From: Pseudomonas anguilliseptica
GTDB lineage: Bacteria; Pseudomonadota; Gammaproteobacteria; Pseudomonadales; Pseudomonadaceae
Reading direction: 5' to 3'
Length of the DNA stretch: 56,646 bases
NCBI RefSeq assembly: GCF_021375795.1
Contig: NZ_JAEIOI010000002.1
Span: 732,103 to 788,748 of the forward strand
Below the pieces are notes generated by a model that saw only the letters and a program-made list of their open reading frames with translations, had not been told where the DNA came from and searched no databases. Each line of letters opens with the position of its first letter. Within the stretch, counting starts at the first letter, position 1. Made by a program: the position numbers and the translations under genes. Positions 1 to 9,147 of the stretch are shown piece after piece.

Positions 1-1129
1 TGGTGACCAGCAAGGTGCCGTGCGCACCCGCAGCAGTCGCACCTACCAAGCCGGCAATCAGGATCGGGGTACCACCGTTTATGGACACAGACACCAGATC
101 GTCCAGGCCATCTGCATCACTTAGGCTGAAGTTGCCCACCGCGACAATGCTGTTAGGCGATGCCTGGCTTCCGTTTGGCAGACCCGACTCGTAAACGATG
201 CCGTCACTGCCTTGCGCTTCTGGGTCACCCGTGACCGTTATCACCGGCACATCGTTGCTGCCTTGAATAGTGATCGTCAGGATCGCAGTGTCCTGATCAC
301 CATCGGCATCCTGCATGGTGTAGGTGAAGGTTTCAGTCAGCGTTTCACCATCATCCAGGGCCTGAACCCTCGGGTCGGCGTTGTTCAGCGTATAGCTGTA
401 GGTGCCCGCTCCGGTGTCCGTGAAAGTACCGTAGGTGGCACTGGTGTTCGCCCAAGAGACGAAGCTGGGAGGCAAATCGGGACCCGGATCGTCATTCGAT
501 AGAACATTGCCCACCACAGCCTCAATTGCATCTTCCGTGATGCTATTAGTGTCGTCGAATGCCTCTGGCAAACCATTGAGTGGCACAGGGGGTGGCACTA
601 CATCATCAACAACCACAGGCTCAGGATCAGGGAACTCCGGCCCGGTGTTCAATCCCTCGGTTGGGAAGCCGATGATCGGGTCAAGCGCTCCACCGGTTTC
701 GCCCAACAGTACAAAGGAATGTCCGCCACCCGCGCCACCGGCACCGCCTGCACCACCGGCACCCGGGCCAGCAGCAGTGGCTTCGCCTTCAAGCGTCGGG
801 TCGACGCCAGCCTCGATCGCGGCCTGCAGTTTCTCGACATCAGTCAGGTCGCTGTCACTAGGTGCTGTCGGTGGTGTTTCTGCGGTGGGAGTCTGCTGAT
901 CGGAACTGCCTGCGAGCATCTGCTCGGTGAGGTTAAGGCTGCTGTCACGCCCTAACGTCAATTGCTGACCGTTGCTCATGGCAACGGCAATGGAACCTGC
1001 GGCCCCGGTAACGATTTGTTCCCCTGTAAAAACCCGATCGCCTTCACTGAGCGGCCGACGCGTTCCGTCGCCAGCTACTGCATAGACTTCGCCGATAACC
1101 TGGCTGACGACACCAATCAAAGTAGCCAT
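1..1129 (-). CDS. LapA/BapA-type large surface adhesin, N-terminal part
   Basis: Reading leftward from ATG at 1129 the frame stays open to the window edge, giving about 376 residues of a longer protein. The start has a GAGGATGG ribosome site. The N-terminus (MATLIGVVSQVIGEVYAVAG) matches the retention module of LapA-type adhesins. A TAAG motif at about residues 118-121 sits before a Gly/Ala-rich linker, as at the LapG protease site of LapA. Cadherin/VCBS-like repeats begin near residue 190 and are rich in Asp, Asn and Thr. In this family the retention module plugs the TolC-like channel so the adhesin stays on the cell until it is cleaved. The gene is divergent from a matching type I secretion operon. 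The C-terminal RTX and secretion signal lie outside the window. Whether it is LapA, MapA or BapA cannot be decided from this part. Confidence 0.85.
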   Translation of the reverse strand, partial: MATLIGVVSQVIGEVYAVAGDGTRRPLSEGDRVFTGEQIVTGAAGSIAVAMSNGQQLTLGRDSSLNLTEQMLAGSSDQQTPTAETPPTAPSDSDLTDVEKLQAAIEAGVDPTLEGEATAAGPGAGGAGGAGGAGGGHSFVLLGETGGALDPIIGFPTEGLNTGPEFPDPEPVVVDDVVPPPVPLNGLPEAFDDTNSITEDAIEAVVGNVLSNDDPGPDLPPSFVSWANTSATYGTFTDTGAGTYSYTLNNADPRVQALDDGETLTETFTYTMQDADGDQDTAILTITIQGSNDVPVITVTGDPEAQGSDGIVYESGLPNGSQASPNSIVAVGNFSLSDADGLDDLVSVSINGGTPILIAGLVGATAAGAHGTLLVT

Positions 1130-1566
1130 GATTCCATCCTCACTACAACTGCCGACCACCGCCGACACGTATGCCAAAAAAGGTCGAACTACCTTTCAAG
1201 GAGAGAACAAAACCACTGGCTGATTAAAACGACGTCACACTCAAAAACAAAAACGACAAAAAACTGTCACCCTGACCCACGTCGCGCACCGCACCAGAAA
1301 GATCCCGCCCCTATTTGCATCCGACCGTCTCATATAGCCGCGCACGCCACTGAAGAGCACGAAATGCACGACTTCTGGTTGAAAACAATGTGCTGGTTTT
1401 CGCAGTCTGCATAAGATTTTTTTCTTATAGGGCTTGTAACAATTTTTTCTTAGCTACGCTGAAAAGTGTTCTTAGCTGTGATGTTACAGACTGAGAGTAA
1501 TCCAGCAGGCAAATAAGCCATTTTTTTGGCGACGGATTTAGAAAATCTTATAAGGAGAGTTACCAG
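1130..1566. promoter_or_regulatory. divergent promoter region of adhesin and type I secretion operon
   Basis: This 437-base gap separates two divergent genes and is AT-rich in its right half. At 1411-1428 there is a perfect inverted repeat, ATAAGA-T6-TCTTAT. The string TTCTTAGCT occurs at 1447-1455 and 1469-1477, exactly 22 bases apart, and a related TTCTTA is at 1421-1426. AAGGAGAG at 1553-1560 is the ribosome site of the TolC-like gene. I see no coding sequence; the reading frame across 962-1414 is antisense to the adhesin and looks like a shadow. The spaced repeats suggest binding of a regulator, but I cannot name it. Confidence 0.5.
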
Positions 1567-2922
1567 ATGCGCGCACTCAACCCTTTATGGAGCAGTATCG
1601 TGCTGGCCGCGTTCTGTACCCAGGCACAAGGCATCACCTTGTCGGAGGCTATCCAGAGCACCTTGGATAACCACCCTGAGATTCATGCCGGGGTAAACAG
1701 TCGCCTTTCATCGGATGAAGAGGTCAAGATTGCTAAAGGTGGCTACCTGCCAACCGTCGACCTGCTGGTGGGCTATGGCCGTGAACATACCGACAGTCCG
1801 AGCACCCGAGCCATCGGCAATCACAATACTGAAACGCTGAACTACGGCACCTCCGAGCTGCGCCTGCGGCAGATGCTGTTTGATGGCTTCAACACGCCCA
1901 ATGAAGTGGAGCGCACCAAAGCCGTGGTCAACTCCCGCGCCTATCGCCTGCTTGGCACCTCGGAGAGCCTGGCCCTGCGCACGGTCGAGGTGTACCTGGA
2001 TCTGCTGATGCGCCGTGAGATGGTCGAACTGGCTCGCAATAACCTGCAAGCCCACCAACGCATCAATGACCAGATCAGCCTGCGCAGCCAGCAAGGCGTA
2101 GGCAGCACGGCAGACCTTGATCAGTCCGAAGCGCGTCTGGCCCTGGCGGAAAACAACCTCTACACCGAGCAGGTCAACCTGGCCGATGCCGAAGCCAACT
2201 TCTTCAGTGCTGTTGGTCGTATGCCCGATGAGCTGGACTCACCAGCCTCGCTGAAAGGCTCACTCCCCGCCACCCTTGGCGAAGCACGGCAGACGGTAAT
2301 CGACAACAACCCCTTCCTTAAGTCCGCCCAGGCGGACGTGCATGCGGCCGAGAAACAGTATGAAGTCGCCAAATCGACGTTCTACCCACGCGTAGACCTC
2401 GAACTGGCCACCAATGCTGACAACGACACCCAGGGTGACGAAGGCCACACCAAGGGTTGGCGTGCCGCCGTGGTGATGAATTACAACCTGTTCAACGGCA
2501 TGCGCGACAAGGCACGCCTGCAATCGACTGCGCATCAGATCAACGAATCGATGGACATCCGCAATAACGCCCTGCGCGTACTCAACGAGAACCTCTCTCT
2601 GGCCTGGAACGCCATGGAGAACGCGCAACTGCAAACCCCCAAGGCTCGCGAATATGCCGACTATACCCAGCGCGTTCGTGAGGCCTATCAACAACAGTTC
2701 AGCCTTGGCCAACGCACCCTGCTCGACCTGCTCGACAGTGAAAACGAACTGTTCACCGCCAACCGCCGCTACAGCGAAGTGCGCTTTCTCGAAGAATTCT
2801 CGATGTACCGCGTAACCGCAGCGATGGGTGACTTGTTGCGCCAGCAGCAAGTGGTAGTACCGGCAGAAGCGGTAGCCCTCACTGAAGTGAAGAGCGAGGC
2901 GCGTCTGCCGGAAATGAAGTAA
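1567..2922 (+). CDS. TolC-family outer membrane channel of type I secretion (LapE/BapB-like)
   Basis: The 451-residue protein forms the outer membrane and periplasmic tunnel of a type I exporter. A signal peptide of about 22 residues ends in AQG, before ITLSEAIQSTLDNHPEI, the usual opening of TolC/AggA-type proteins. Two repeated halves rich in Ala, Gln and Asn helices follow. A YNLFNG segment near residue 310 and an LDLLDSENEL segment near residue 390 are typical. Start ATG has AAGGAGAG upstream. It is the first gene of a three-gene operon in the order channel, ABC exporter, adaptor, and lies head-to-head with its probable cargo adhesin. Assignment to the TolC family is firm; LapE versus BapB naming is not. 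Confidence 0.9.
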   Translation: MRALNPLWSSIVLAAFCTQAQGITLSEAIQSTLDNHPEIHAGVNSRLSSDEEVKIAKGGYLPTVDLLVGYGREHTDSPSTRAIGNHNTETLNYGTSELRLRQMLFDGFNTPNEVERTKAVVNSRAYRLLGTSESLALRTVEVYLDLLMRREMVELARNNLQAHQRINDQISLRSQQGVGSTADLDQSEARLALAENNLYTEQVNLADAEANFFSAVGRMPDELDSPASLKGSLPATLGEARQTVIDNNPFLKSAQADVHAAEKQYEVAKSTFYPRVDLELATNADNDTQGDEGHTKGWRAAVVMNYNLFNGMRDKARLQSTAHQINESMDIRNNALRVLNENLSLAWNAMENAQLQTPKAREYADYTQRVREAYQQQFSLGQRTLLDLLDSENELFTANRRYSEVRFLEEFSMYRVTAAMGDLLRQQQVVVPAEAVALTEVKSEARLPEMK

Positions 2923-2946
2923 AACCGGCATAAGGAGTAGTAGACC

Positions 2947-5106
2947 TTGACCACCATGGAACGGCCGGGGTCATCCAGCGACCCGCGTCTGAATCACGAC
3001 GATCCGCTGCTGGATGGCTTGTTGATTCTCTGCAAACTCCACGGCTGTTCCGCCAGCCGTGGCAGCTTGAGTGCAGGCCTGCCATTACCTGAGCAGCGCC
3101 TGACCACCGAGTTGCTACCACGCGCTGCCGCCCGCGCCGGTTTGCAGGGGCGCCTGCTGCAGCGCGAGCTGACCAGTATTTCCGCACTCAACCTGCCGGT
3201 GTTGCTGCTGTTGAAAAACGGCCGCAGTGCAGTTCTGCGTCAATGGGGGCCGAAAAATCAGGCGCAGATTCTGCCGTGTGAAGCTGACGGTGGTGAGCAA
3301 TGGGTCAACCGCGAACAACTGGCTGCGGAATACAGCGGCCAGGCCTTTTTCGCCCGTCCACGGCATGAGCTGGAAGAAGCTCGCAACCCGCTGGTGCCGC
3401 GCATCGAGGCATGGTTTCGCGACACCCTGAAACTTTCGCGCTGGCTATACACCGACGCCGTGCTGGCCAGCCTGCTGATCAACCTGCTCGGCCTGATGGT
3501 GCCGTTGTTTGTCATGCAGACCTACGACCGCGTGGTGCCCAACCAGGCGACTTCGACGCTGTGGGTGCTGAGCATCGGCCTGTTGATCGGTATGGGCTTT
3601 GAATTACTGCTGAAGATCCTGCGCTCACATCTGCTCGACACCGCCGGCAAGAAAACCGATGTAGTGCTCTCAGCCACCCTGTTCGAGCGCATCACCGGCA
3701 TGTCGATGACAGCCCGCCCAGCCACCATCGGTGGCTTTGCCCAAAGCATTCACGACTTCCAGGGCCTGCGCGAATTCCTTACCGCAGTCACCCTGACCAG
3801 CCTGATTGACCTGCCCTTCTCGTTCCTGATGATTGCTGTGATCTGGTTGATCGGCGGCTGGCTGGTCGTCATACCTCTGCTGGCGTTCCCCATCACCGCC
3901 CTGTTCGCGTTCATCATCCAGGCACGCCTGCGCGATACCGTGGAAAAAAGCCTGCAACTTGCCTCGCAACGTCAGGCCCTGCTGATTGAAACACTCGGTG
4001 GCCTGGAAACCCTGAAAGCCTGCAGCGCTGAAAGCGAGCGCCAGCACCAGTGGGAGAAAACCCATGGTGCCCTCACCCGCCTGGATATCCACGCCCGCTC
4101 GCTGGCAGCTATCGCCACCAACGGCACACTGTTTCTGCAACAGTTTGCCGGCATGGCCACCATTGTCTGCGGGGTGTACATCATCATTGCCGGCAAGCTC
4201 AGCGTCGGCGCACTGGTGGCCTGCTACATGCTGGGTAGCCGTATTCTTGCGCCACTGGGCCAGATCGCCGGGCTGATCACCCGCTACCAGCAAGCACGCC
4301 TGACCATGACCAGCACGGACGCGCTGATGGCCCTGCCACAGGAACGCCAGTCGAAACAGCGGCCACTGGATCGCACCCACCTGCATGGCGCACTGGATGT
4401 GCGCGATGTCACCTTCAGTTACCCAGGACAAAGCACGCCCGCCCTGGCCGGCGTCAGCCTGCGCATGGCAGCTGGCGAGCGCATCGGCATCATCGGCCGC
4501 AGCGGCTCGGGCAAAAGCACCCTGGCACGTTTGGTGATGGCCTTCTACAGCCCGGACAAAGGGCAGATCCTGCTCGACAACCTCGATCTGCGTCAGCTCG
4601 ATGTAGCCGACCTGCGCCACCAGATCGGCTATGTCGCCCACGACTTGCCGCTGCTCGCGGGCAGCCTGCGTGACAATCTGACCCTCGGCGCCCGTTACGT
4701 CAGTGATGCACGCATGCTCGAAGTGGCTGAACTGACCGGGGTGGTCGACCTGGCACGGCAACACCCGCAAGGCTTTGATCGCCCCGTAGGCGAGCGCGGC
4801 CAGCTGCTCTCGGGGGGGCAACGGCAAGCTGTACTGCTGGCCCGCGCGCTGCTTCTGGACCCGCCCATCCTGCTACTGGATGAACCCACCAGCGCCATGG
4901 ACAACACCAGCGAGGAAATCCTGCGCAACCGCCTGCAAACCTGGGCCCAGGGCAAAACCATGCTGCTGATCACTCACCGCGCCTCCATGCTCAGCCTGGT
5001 TGATCGCCTGGTAGTACTGGATAACGGCCACATTGTCGCGGACGGTCCGAAAGAAGCGGTCATTGAGGCGCTACGCAAAGGTCGAGTCGGCCCTGCAGCG
5101 GTATAG
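2947..5106 (+). CDS. type I secretion ABC transporter with degenerate C39-like domain (LapB-like)
   Basis: The 719-residue inner membrane exporter energises adhesin secretion. The N-terminal ~130 residues resemble a C39 peptidase domain but lack the usual catalytic Cys context, as in LapB and HlyB exporters that do not cleave their cargo. A six-helix ABC membrane domain spans about residues 155-430. The nucleotide-binding domain has Walker A GRSGSGKST near residue 518, signature LLSGGQRQ near 620, Walker B ILLLDEPTSAMD near 640 and an H-loop ITHR near 677. I chose TTG at 2947 because AAGGAG lies about nine bases before it; the ATG at 2956 would be too far from that site. The next gene starts eight bases downstream. 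Confidence 0.92.
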   Translation: MTTMERPGSSSDPRLNHDDPLLDGLLILCKLHGCSASRGSLSAGLPLPEQRLTTELLPRAAARAGLQGRLLQRELTSISALNLPVLLLLKNGRSAVLRQWGPKNQAQILPCEADGGEQWVNREQLAAEYSGQAFFARPRHELEEARNPLVPRIEAWFRDTLKLSRWLYTDAVLASLLINLLGLMVPLFVMQTYDRVVPNQATSTLWVLSIGLLIGMGFELLLKILRSHLLDTAGKKTDVVLSATLFERITGMSMTARPATIGGFAQSIHDFQGLREFLTAVTLTSLIDLPFSFLMIAVIWLIGGWLVVIPLLAFPITALFAFIIQARLRDTVEKSLQLASQRQALLIETLGGLETLKACSAESERQHQWEKTHGALTRLDIHARSLAAIATNGTLFLQQFAGMATIVCGVYIIIAGKLSVGALVACYMLGSRILAPLGQIAGLITRYQQARLTMTSTDALMALPQERQSKQRPLDRTHLHGALDVRDVTFSYPGQSTPALAGVSLRMAAGERIGIIGRSGSGKSTLARLVMAFYSPDKGQILLDNLDLRQLDVADLRHQIGYVAHDLPLLAGSLRDNLTLGARYVSDARMLEVAELTGVVDLARQHPQGFDRPVGERGQLLSGGQRQAVLLARALLLDPPILLLDEPTSAMDNTSEEILRNRLQTWAQGKTMLLITHRASMLSLVDRLVVLDNGHIVADGPKEAVIEALRKGRVGPAAV

Positions 5107-5114
5107 GAACGATC

Positions 5115-6473
5115 ATGCCCACACGCCATTCGATTCGCGATTATTTCGCCAGCATGCGCCAGCGCAAGCAGGACACCGAGTTCATGCCGGAAGTCGACGG
5201 GGCCATTCTCGAAGACTCGCCCTGGTTCACCCGCATCACCGTGTGGGTGGTCAGCAGTTGCCTGCTGGTGGCACTGGTCTGGGCCAACTTCGCAGTGCTG
5301 GAAGAAGTTACCACGGGTGAAGGCAAGGCCATTCCCTCCAGCAAGATTCAGGTTATCCAGAACCTGGAAGGCGGCATTGTCAGCGAAATTTTCGTGCGCG
5401 AAGGCCAGGTGGTGGAGAAAGGTGCCGTGCTGCTGCGCCTGGACGACACACGCTTTCTCTCCAACCGGGGTGAAACCGAAGCCGACCGTTTGGCCCTGGT
5501 TGCTCGGGTCGAACGCCTGACAGCCGAGGCCGAAGGCCGGCCGATCAATATGCCGGAGGATATTCTGCGCCAGGCACCGCAGTTGGCCGAGGATGAACTG
5601 GCGCTCTACCAGTCCCGACAAAATCGCCTGCAAAGCGAACAACGCACCCTCGGCGAACAGCTACGGCAGAAGACTCAGGAACTGGCCGAGTTTCGCGCCA
5701 AAGCCCAACAGTACCGTTCCAGCATGGGCCTGCTGCAACAGGAGCTGAACATGTCACAACCGCTGGTGGCTACCGGCGCCATTTCCCAGGTGGAAATCCT
5801 GCGCCTGCGCCGCAGCCTGGTAGAAGTGCGCGGTTCATTGGACGCCACCAACCTGGCCATCCCCAGAGCAGAAGCGGCGATGGATGAAATCAAGAGCAAG
5901 ATTGAAGAATCAGAACTTAGCTTCCGCTCAGAGGCCTTCAAAACACTCAATGAAGTGCGCACGGAACTGCAGAAGATCACCGCCACCAGCGTGGCCATTG
6001 ATGACCGACTCAGCCGCACGACCGTGGTTTCACCAGTGCGTGGCATCATCAAGCAACTCAAGGTCAACACCATTGGCGGCGTGGTTCAGCCTGGCAGTGA
6101 CATGCTGGAAATCGTTCCGCTGGATGACAGCCTACTGATCGAGGCCAAGGTGCGGCCGCAGGATGTCGCCTTCCTGCACCCTGGGCAGAAGGCCATGGTC
6201 AAATTCACCGCCTACGACTACACCATCTACGGCGGACTCAAGGCCAACCTTGAGCTGATCAGTGCCGATACCATCACTGACGAAGAAGGCAACAGCTTCT
6301 ATCTAATCCAAGTACGTACCGACAAAAGCCATTTGGGCAGTGAGGAACATCCACTGCTGATCATCCCCGGCATGGTCGCCACCGTGGACATCATCACCGG
6401 TGAAAAGAGCGTGCTCGACTACCTGCTCAAACCGGTGCTCAAGGCCCGTTCGGAAGCCATGCGCGAACGCTGA
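5115..6473 (+). CDS. HlyD-family membrane fusion protein of type I secretion (LapC-like)
   Basis: The 452-residue periplasmic adaptor joins the ABC exporter to the TolC-like channel. A cytoplasmic N-terminus is followed by one membrane segment around residues 38-58 (WVVSSCLLVALVWANF). A barrel/lipoyl half-motif follows (QNLEGGIVSEIFVREGQVV). A long coiled coil covers about residues 130-300, then the second lipoyl half with VVSPVRGIIKQL. The C-terminus has the typical GMVATVDIITGEKSVLDYLL of HlyD/LapC proteins. It closes the secretion operon, eight bases after the ABC gene. The family call is certain; the adhesin as cargo is inferred from position. Confidence 0.92.
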   Translation: MPTRHSIRDYFASMRQRKQDTEFMPEVDGAILEDSPWFTRITVWVVSSCLLVALVWANFAVLEEVTTGEGKAIPSSKIQVIQNLEGGIVSEIFVREGQVVEKGAVLLRLDDTRFLSNRGETEADRLALVARVERLTAEAEGRPINMPEDILRQAPQLAEDELALYQSRQNRLQSEQRTLGEQLRQKTQELAEFRAKAQQYRSSMGLLQQELNMSQPLVATGAISQVEILRLRRSLVEVRGSLDATNLAIPRAEAAMDEIKSKIEESELSFRSEAFKTLNEVRTELQKITATSVAIDDRLSRTTVVSPVRGIIKQLKVNTIGGVVQPGSDMLEIVPLDDSLLIEAKVRPQDVAFLHPGQKAMVKFTAYDYTIYGGLKANLELISADTITDEEGNSFYLIQVRTDKSHLGSEEHPLLIIPGMVATVDIITGEKSVLDYLLKPVLKARSEAMRER

Positions 6474-6490
6474 GGCAGCTGCTAGTCAGA

Positions 6491-7099
6491 CTACGACGAC
6501 AGCCCAGTATCAACGTGATTGCGCTGGTAGGTGTGCTCGCCCATCGCCTCAATCTGCCCATCAATCAACGCTTCGAATGGTGCAAGCAAGGCATCGAAAC
6601 GGTTAGGGGCTTCAACACTGTTGAGGGCCTCAACAATCGCTTCAATGGTCGACAGCGCTCCCGACATCGGCGCTTTGCGCAGGCGATAGCGCGACTGCTG
6701 CCCCTGCGCCAGCATCACCCGTGGCAACGCTGCTAAAAGCGGGTTCAGGTGCAGCAGTTTGCGCGCCTTGCGCCAGGTGCCGTCGGGCACCACCAGCAAC
6801 AGTTCGCCACTCTGCTCGGCAAACGGCACTAGCGCGTGCGCCTGCTCTCCGGGAAACAACAGGCAGGCACGGTACCCCGGTTGCTGCAACAAGGCAGGCA
6901 ACTGGTCGAACACTTCGCCCACCAGCAACTCGGCATTGCTCAGCCCCAGCGCGGCCAACCGTGCAGTATTGAGCGCATGACGCACCTCACTCGGGTGCTG
7001 CAGGATCAGCACCCGGGTGCGGCTCGCTAAATGGGGAATCAGTGCGCATAAACAGCGTTCGACCGGGCGGGTGCAGCGTGGGCATTGCGGGCGTGGCAT
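6491..7099 (-). CDS. tapT: DTW-domain tRNA-uridine aminocarboxypropyltransferase (TapT-like)
   Basis: The 202-residue protein belongs to the DTW family, which transfers the aminocarboxypropyl group of S-adenosylmethionine to tRNA uridine (acp3U; TapT in E. coli). The N-terminal CPRCTRPVERCLC gives the conserved Cys-rich zinc-like cluster. The signature appears as DGTWRKARKLL, near residue 110. The start at 7099 is chosen because GAGGAGA lies at the right distance and the cysteine cluster follows at once; the longer frame to 7327 runs into the aer gene on the same strand. It lies 76 bases downstream of aer with a GC-rich hairpin between. The tRNA target is inferred from the family. Confidence 0.78.
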   Translation of the reverse strand: MPRPQCPRCTRPVERCLCALIPHLASRTRVLILQHPSEVRHALNTARLAALGLSNAELLVGEVFDQLPALLQQPGYRACLLFPGEQAHALVPFAEQSGELLLVVPDGTWRKARKLLHLNPLLAALPRVMLAQGQQSRYRLRKAPMSGALSTIEAIVEALNSVEAPNRFDALLAPFEALIDGQIEAMGEHTYQRNHVDTGLSS

Positions 7100-7136
7100 G
7101 GGTCTCTCCTCGGCCGCGCAGTGTGCCACAAGCGCA

Positions 7137-7170
7137 GGCAACCGGCCCGCTTTCACTCGGGCCGGCTGCC
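7137..7170 (-). terminator. hairpin between aer and tapT
   Basis: Bases 7137-7149 pair with 7158-7170 over 12 of 13 positions around an eight-base loop, with a core of CCGGCCCG/CGGGCCGG. No T-run follows on the minus strand, so this may be a weak or factor-dependent terminator or an attenuator rather than an intrinsic terminator. Confidence 0.4.
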
Positions 7171-7175
7171 CTGAC

Positions 7176-8741
7176 TCAACGGTTGAAGCGTTCGGCCAAG
7201 CTGTGCAGATAGTCAGCCATGTCCTCCAGTTCCTGACCGATCTGCGCACCCTGATGCGCCTGCTCGGCGCTACGATCAGACAACTGCGCGATCTGGGTAA
7301 TCTGCCGGCTGATGTCTTCCGCAACATGGCTCTGTTCTTCGGAAGCCGAGGCCATCTGCTGGCTCATGCCGGTGATACGGCTCACTGCCTCACTGATGCC
7401 ATCCAGGGCGGTGCGCACCGACTCGACGCTCTCGACACTCTGCCTGGAAATCGACTCGCCCTTGCCTGCCGTCACCACCGCCCGCTCGGCACCGGCCCGC
7501 AGCGACGAGATGATCTGGTGAATCTGCTCGGTTGACTCACGGGTTCGCGATGCCAGCGAGCGCACTTCATCTGCCACCACGGCAAAACCACGGCCTTGTT
7601 CACCCGCACGCGCGGCTTCAATCGCGGCGTTGAGCGCCAGCAGGTTGGTCTGCTCGGCAATCGAGGTGATCACATCCGCCACGCTGCCAATGGACTGCGT
7701 GGAGTTGGCCAGATCATTTACCGCCTGGCCGATGTCTACCACGGCCTGTGCCATGTGCTGCATCGAATCCAGGCTGCCGCTGGCCAATTGCAGGCCCTGT
7801 TTGGCCAGGCGGTCGGCCTCCTCTGCGGCATGTGAAGTGTTCTGCACGTTGTGTGTCACTTCCTGGATGGTGGCCGCCATCTGGTTGATTGCAGTCGCCG
7901 ACTGATCGGTTTCACTGCGCTGCTGATCCAGCATCTTGGCCCCGGAGCGGGACAGGTCTGCCGAACGCGTTGCGTGTTTCTTGACATTGTTGCCGGCATC
8001 TTCGATACGCGTCAGCGCGGTCTGCAAACGCGCGTCCTCACTGATCATGGCCATATCGAGCAAGGCCTGGGCACCGCGGCTGTCGGTATAGGTCAGGGCC
8101 ACCAGTGAACTGGTAAAGGCCTTGGGATGCTCGGCCAGGGTTTGCCGGATCAGGCTGCGCTTGGCGTAGGACTGGTAAGCCCCCAGGCCAAACATCGCGG
8201 CAAAGATGAACGCCCAGAGCCAAGGACCACTGAGCACGAAGTGCGACGCAAGAATAATCAGCCCGGTGAGAATCAGTGGCAAGGATTGCACGATATCCAG
8301 CAACCAGTACTCCAGCTTGGGCACCGGTGGTTTACCTTCGCGCAGGCGTGCGTAAAGCTTCTCAGCGCGCCGTTTCTGCGCCTCATCGGGCAGTGAGCGC
8401 ACCGACTCGTAACCGGCAATACGGCCGTTTTCATAGATGGGTGTGACATAGGCGCTGACCCAGTAAAAGTCGCCATTCTTTGAGCGATTCTTGACGATGC
8501 CCATCCAGGGCTTGCCCTGTTTGATGGTTTCCCACATGTGGGCGAATACACCGGGCGGCATATCTGGGTGACGAACCAGGTTGTGTGGCTGGCCGATCAG
8601 CTCTTCGCGGGTAAAGCCGCTGATCTCGACAAAAGCATCATTGCAATAGGTGATGATGCTGTTGAGATCGGTGGTAGAAATCAGCCGTTCGCTTTCAGGA
8701 AATGTTCTTTCACGCTGAGTTACTGGGAGGTTCTGGCGCAT
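7176..8741 (-). CDS. aer: Aer-type aerotaxis/energy taxis chemoreceptor
   Basis: The 521-residue receptor has an N-terminal PAS domain beginning [20 protein letters not shown], with the Aer signature [20 protein letters not shown] and [10 protein letters not shown]. Two adjacent membrane segments near residues 150-190 form a hairpin ([16 protein letters not shown] and [14 protein letters not shown]) with no periplasmic sensor domain. The C-terminal half is a methyl-accepting signalling domain with the tip [20 protein letters not shown]. Aer proteins bind FAD in the PAS domain and steer cells by redox state. Its neighbourhood of terminal oxidases fits oxygen sensing. No clear sigma-28 promoter was seen upstream. 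Confidence 0.9.
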   Translation of the reverse strand: MRQNLPVTQRERTFPESERLISTTDLNSIITYCNDAFVEISGFTREELIGQPHNLVRHPDMPPGVFAHMWETIKQGKPWMGIVKNRSKNGDFYWVSAYVTPIYENGRIAGYESVRSLPDEAQKRRAEKLYARLREGKPPVPKLEYWLLDIVQSLPLILTGLIILASHFVLSGPWLWAFIFAAMFGLGAYQSYAKRSLIRQTLAEHPKAFTSSLVALTYTDSRGAQALLDMAMISEDARLQTALTRIEDAGNNVKKHATRSADLSRSGAKMLDQQRSETDQSATAINQMAATIQEVTHNVQNTSHAAEEADRLAKQGLQLASGSLDSMQHMAQAVVDIGQAVNDLANSTQSIGSVADVITSIAEQTNLLALNAAIEAARAGEQGRGFAVVADEVRSLASRTRESTEQIHQIISSLRAGAERAVVTAGKGESISRQSVESVESVRTALDGISEAVSRITGMSQQMASASEEQSHVAEDISRQITQIAQLSDRSAEQAHQGAQIGQELEDMADYLHSLAERFNR

Positions 8742-8926
8742 CTGGAGCTATCCCTGTCTGAGCTATTTACATAACTGCTGATGTAGGTCTAGCACAGCCA
8801 TGTAAAGGCGCTAGCAAATGCTTGTTTTAAAAAACACAGCACTGATCCAGAGCAATTTTCCCAGGCGACAGCATGCTGCTGCCAGGCATGACCTGGCGAC
8901 AGACAAGCTGCATTCAGAAGGAAGAA

Positions 8927-9058
8927 TCAGTGTCGACGTATAGTCGAGCGGGCCGCGGGCACGTCGCTACGTACAGGGACTGGTTGCAGGCGCGGCCGCT
9001 CGCGCAAGCCCAGGGCAACCAACAGGTTCAGCAGGACAGTCTGCAACTTGGCACTCAT
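8927..9058 (-). CDS. small 43-aa protein (PA1414-like, tentative)
   Basis: A 43-residue frame starts at ATG 9058 with a strong GGAGGC ribosome site seven bases upstream. It begins MSAKLQTVLLNLLVALGL, a short amphipathic or hydrophobic helix, and ends in a basic, Pro-rich tail (RERPRLQPVPVRS, then ARSTIRRH). The pattern of a hydrophobic helix plus QPVPVR tail recalls the small Pseudomonas PA1414 family, whose locus in P. aeruginosa also gives an oxygen-responsive small RNA. That link is from memory and unverified. It lies alone between aer and a TonB-dependent receptor, all on the minus strand. A palindrome GTGCATGCAC lies upstream. Too short for most gene callers, but the ribosome site makes translation credible. 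Confidence 0.55.
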   Translation of the reverse strand: MSAKLQTVLLNLLVALGLRERPRLQPVPVRSDVPAARSTIRRH

Positions 9059-9147
9059 AACATTGCCTCCAGCCAAGGACATCGGACAGGTGCATGCACA
9101 CCTGCTTCCAGCCTAGTTCAGGCCTGAGCAGTCTGCAGGCACAGCCG

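Noticed and set aside
962..1414. 150-codon plus-strand frame across the adhesin start
   Set aside because: It overlaps the adhesin N-terminus antisense and has no ribosome site; the minus-strand frame encodes a recognisable retention module.
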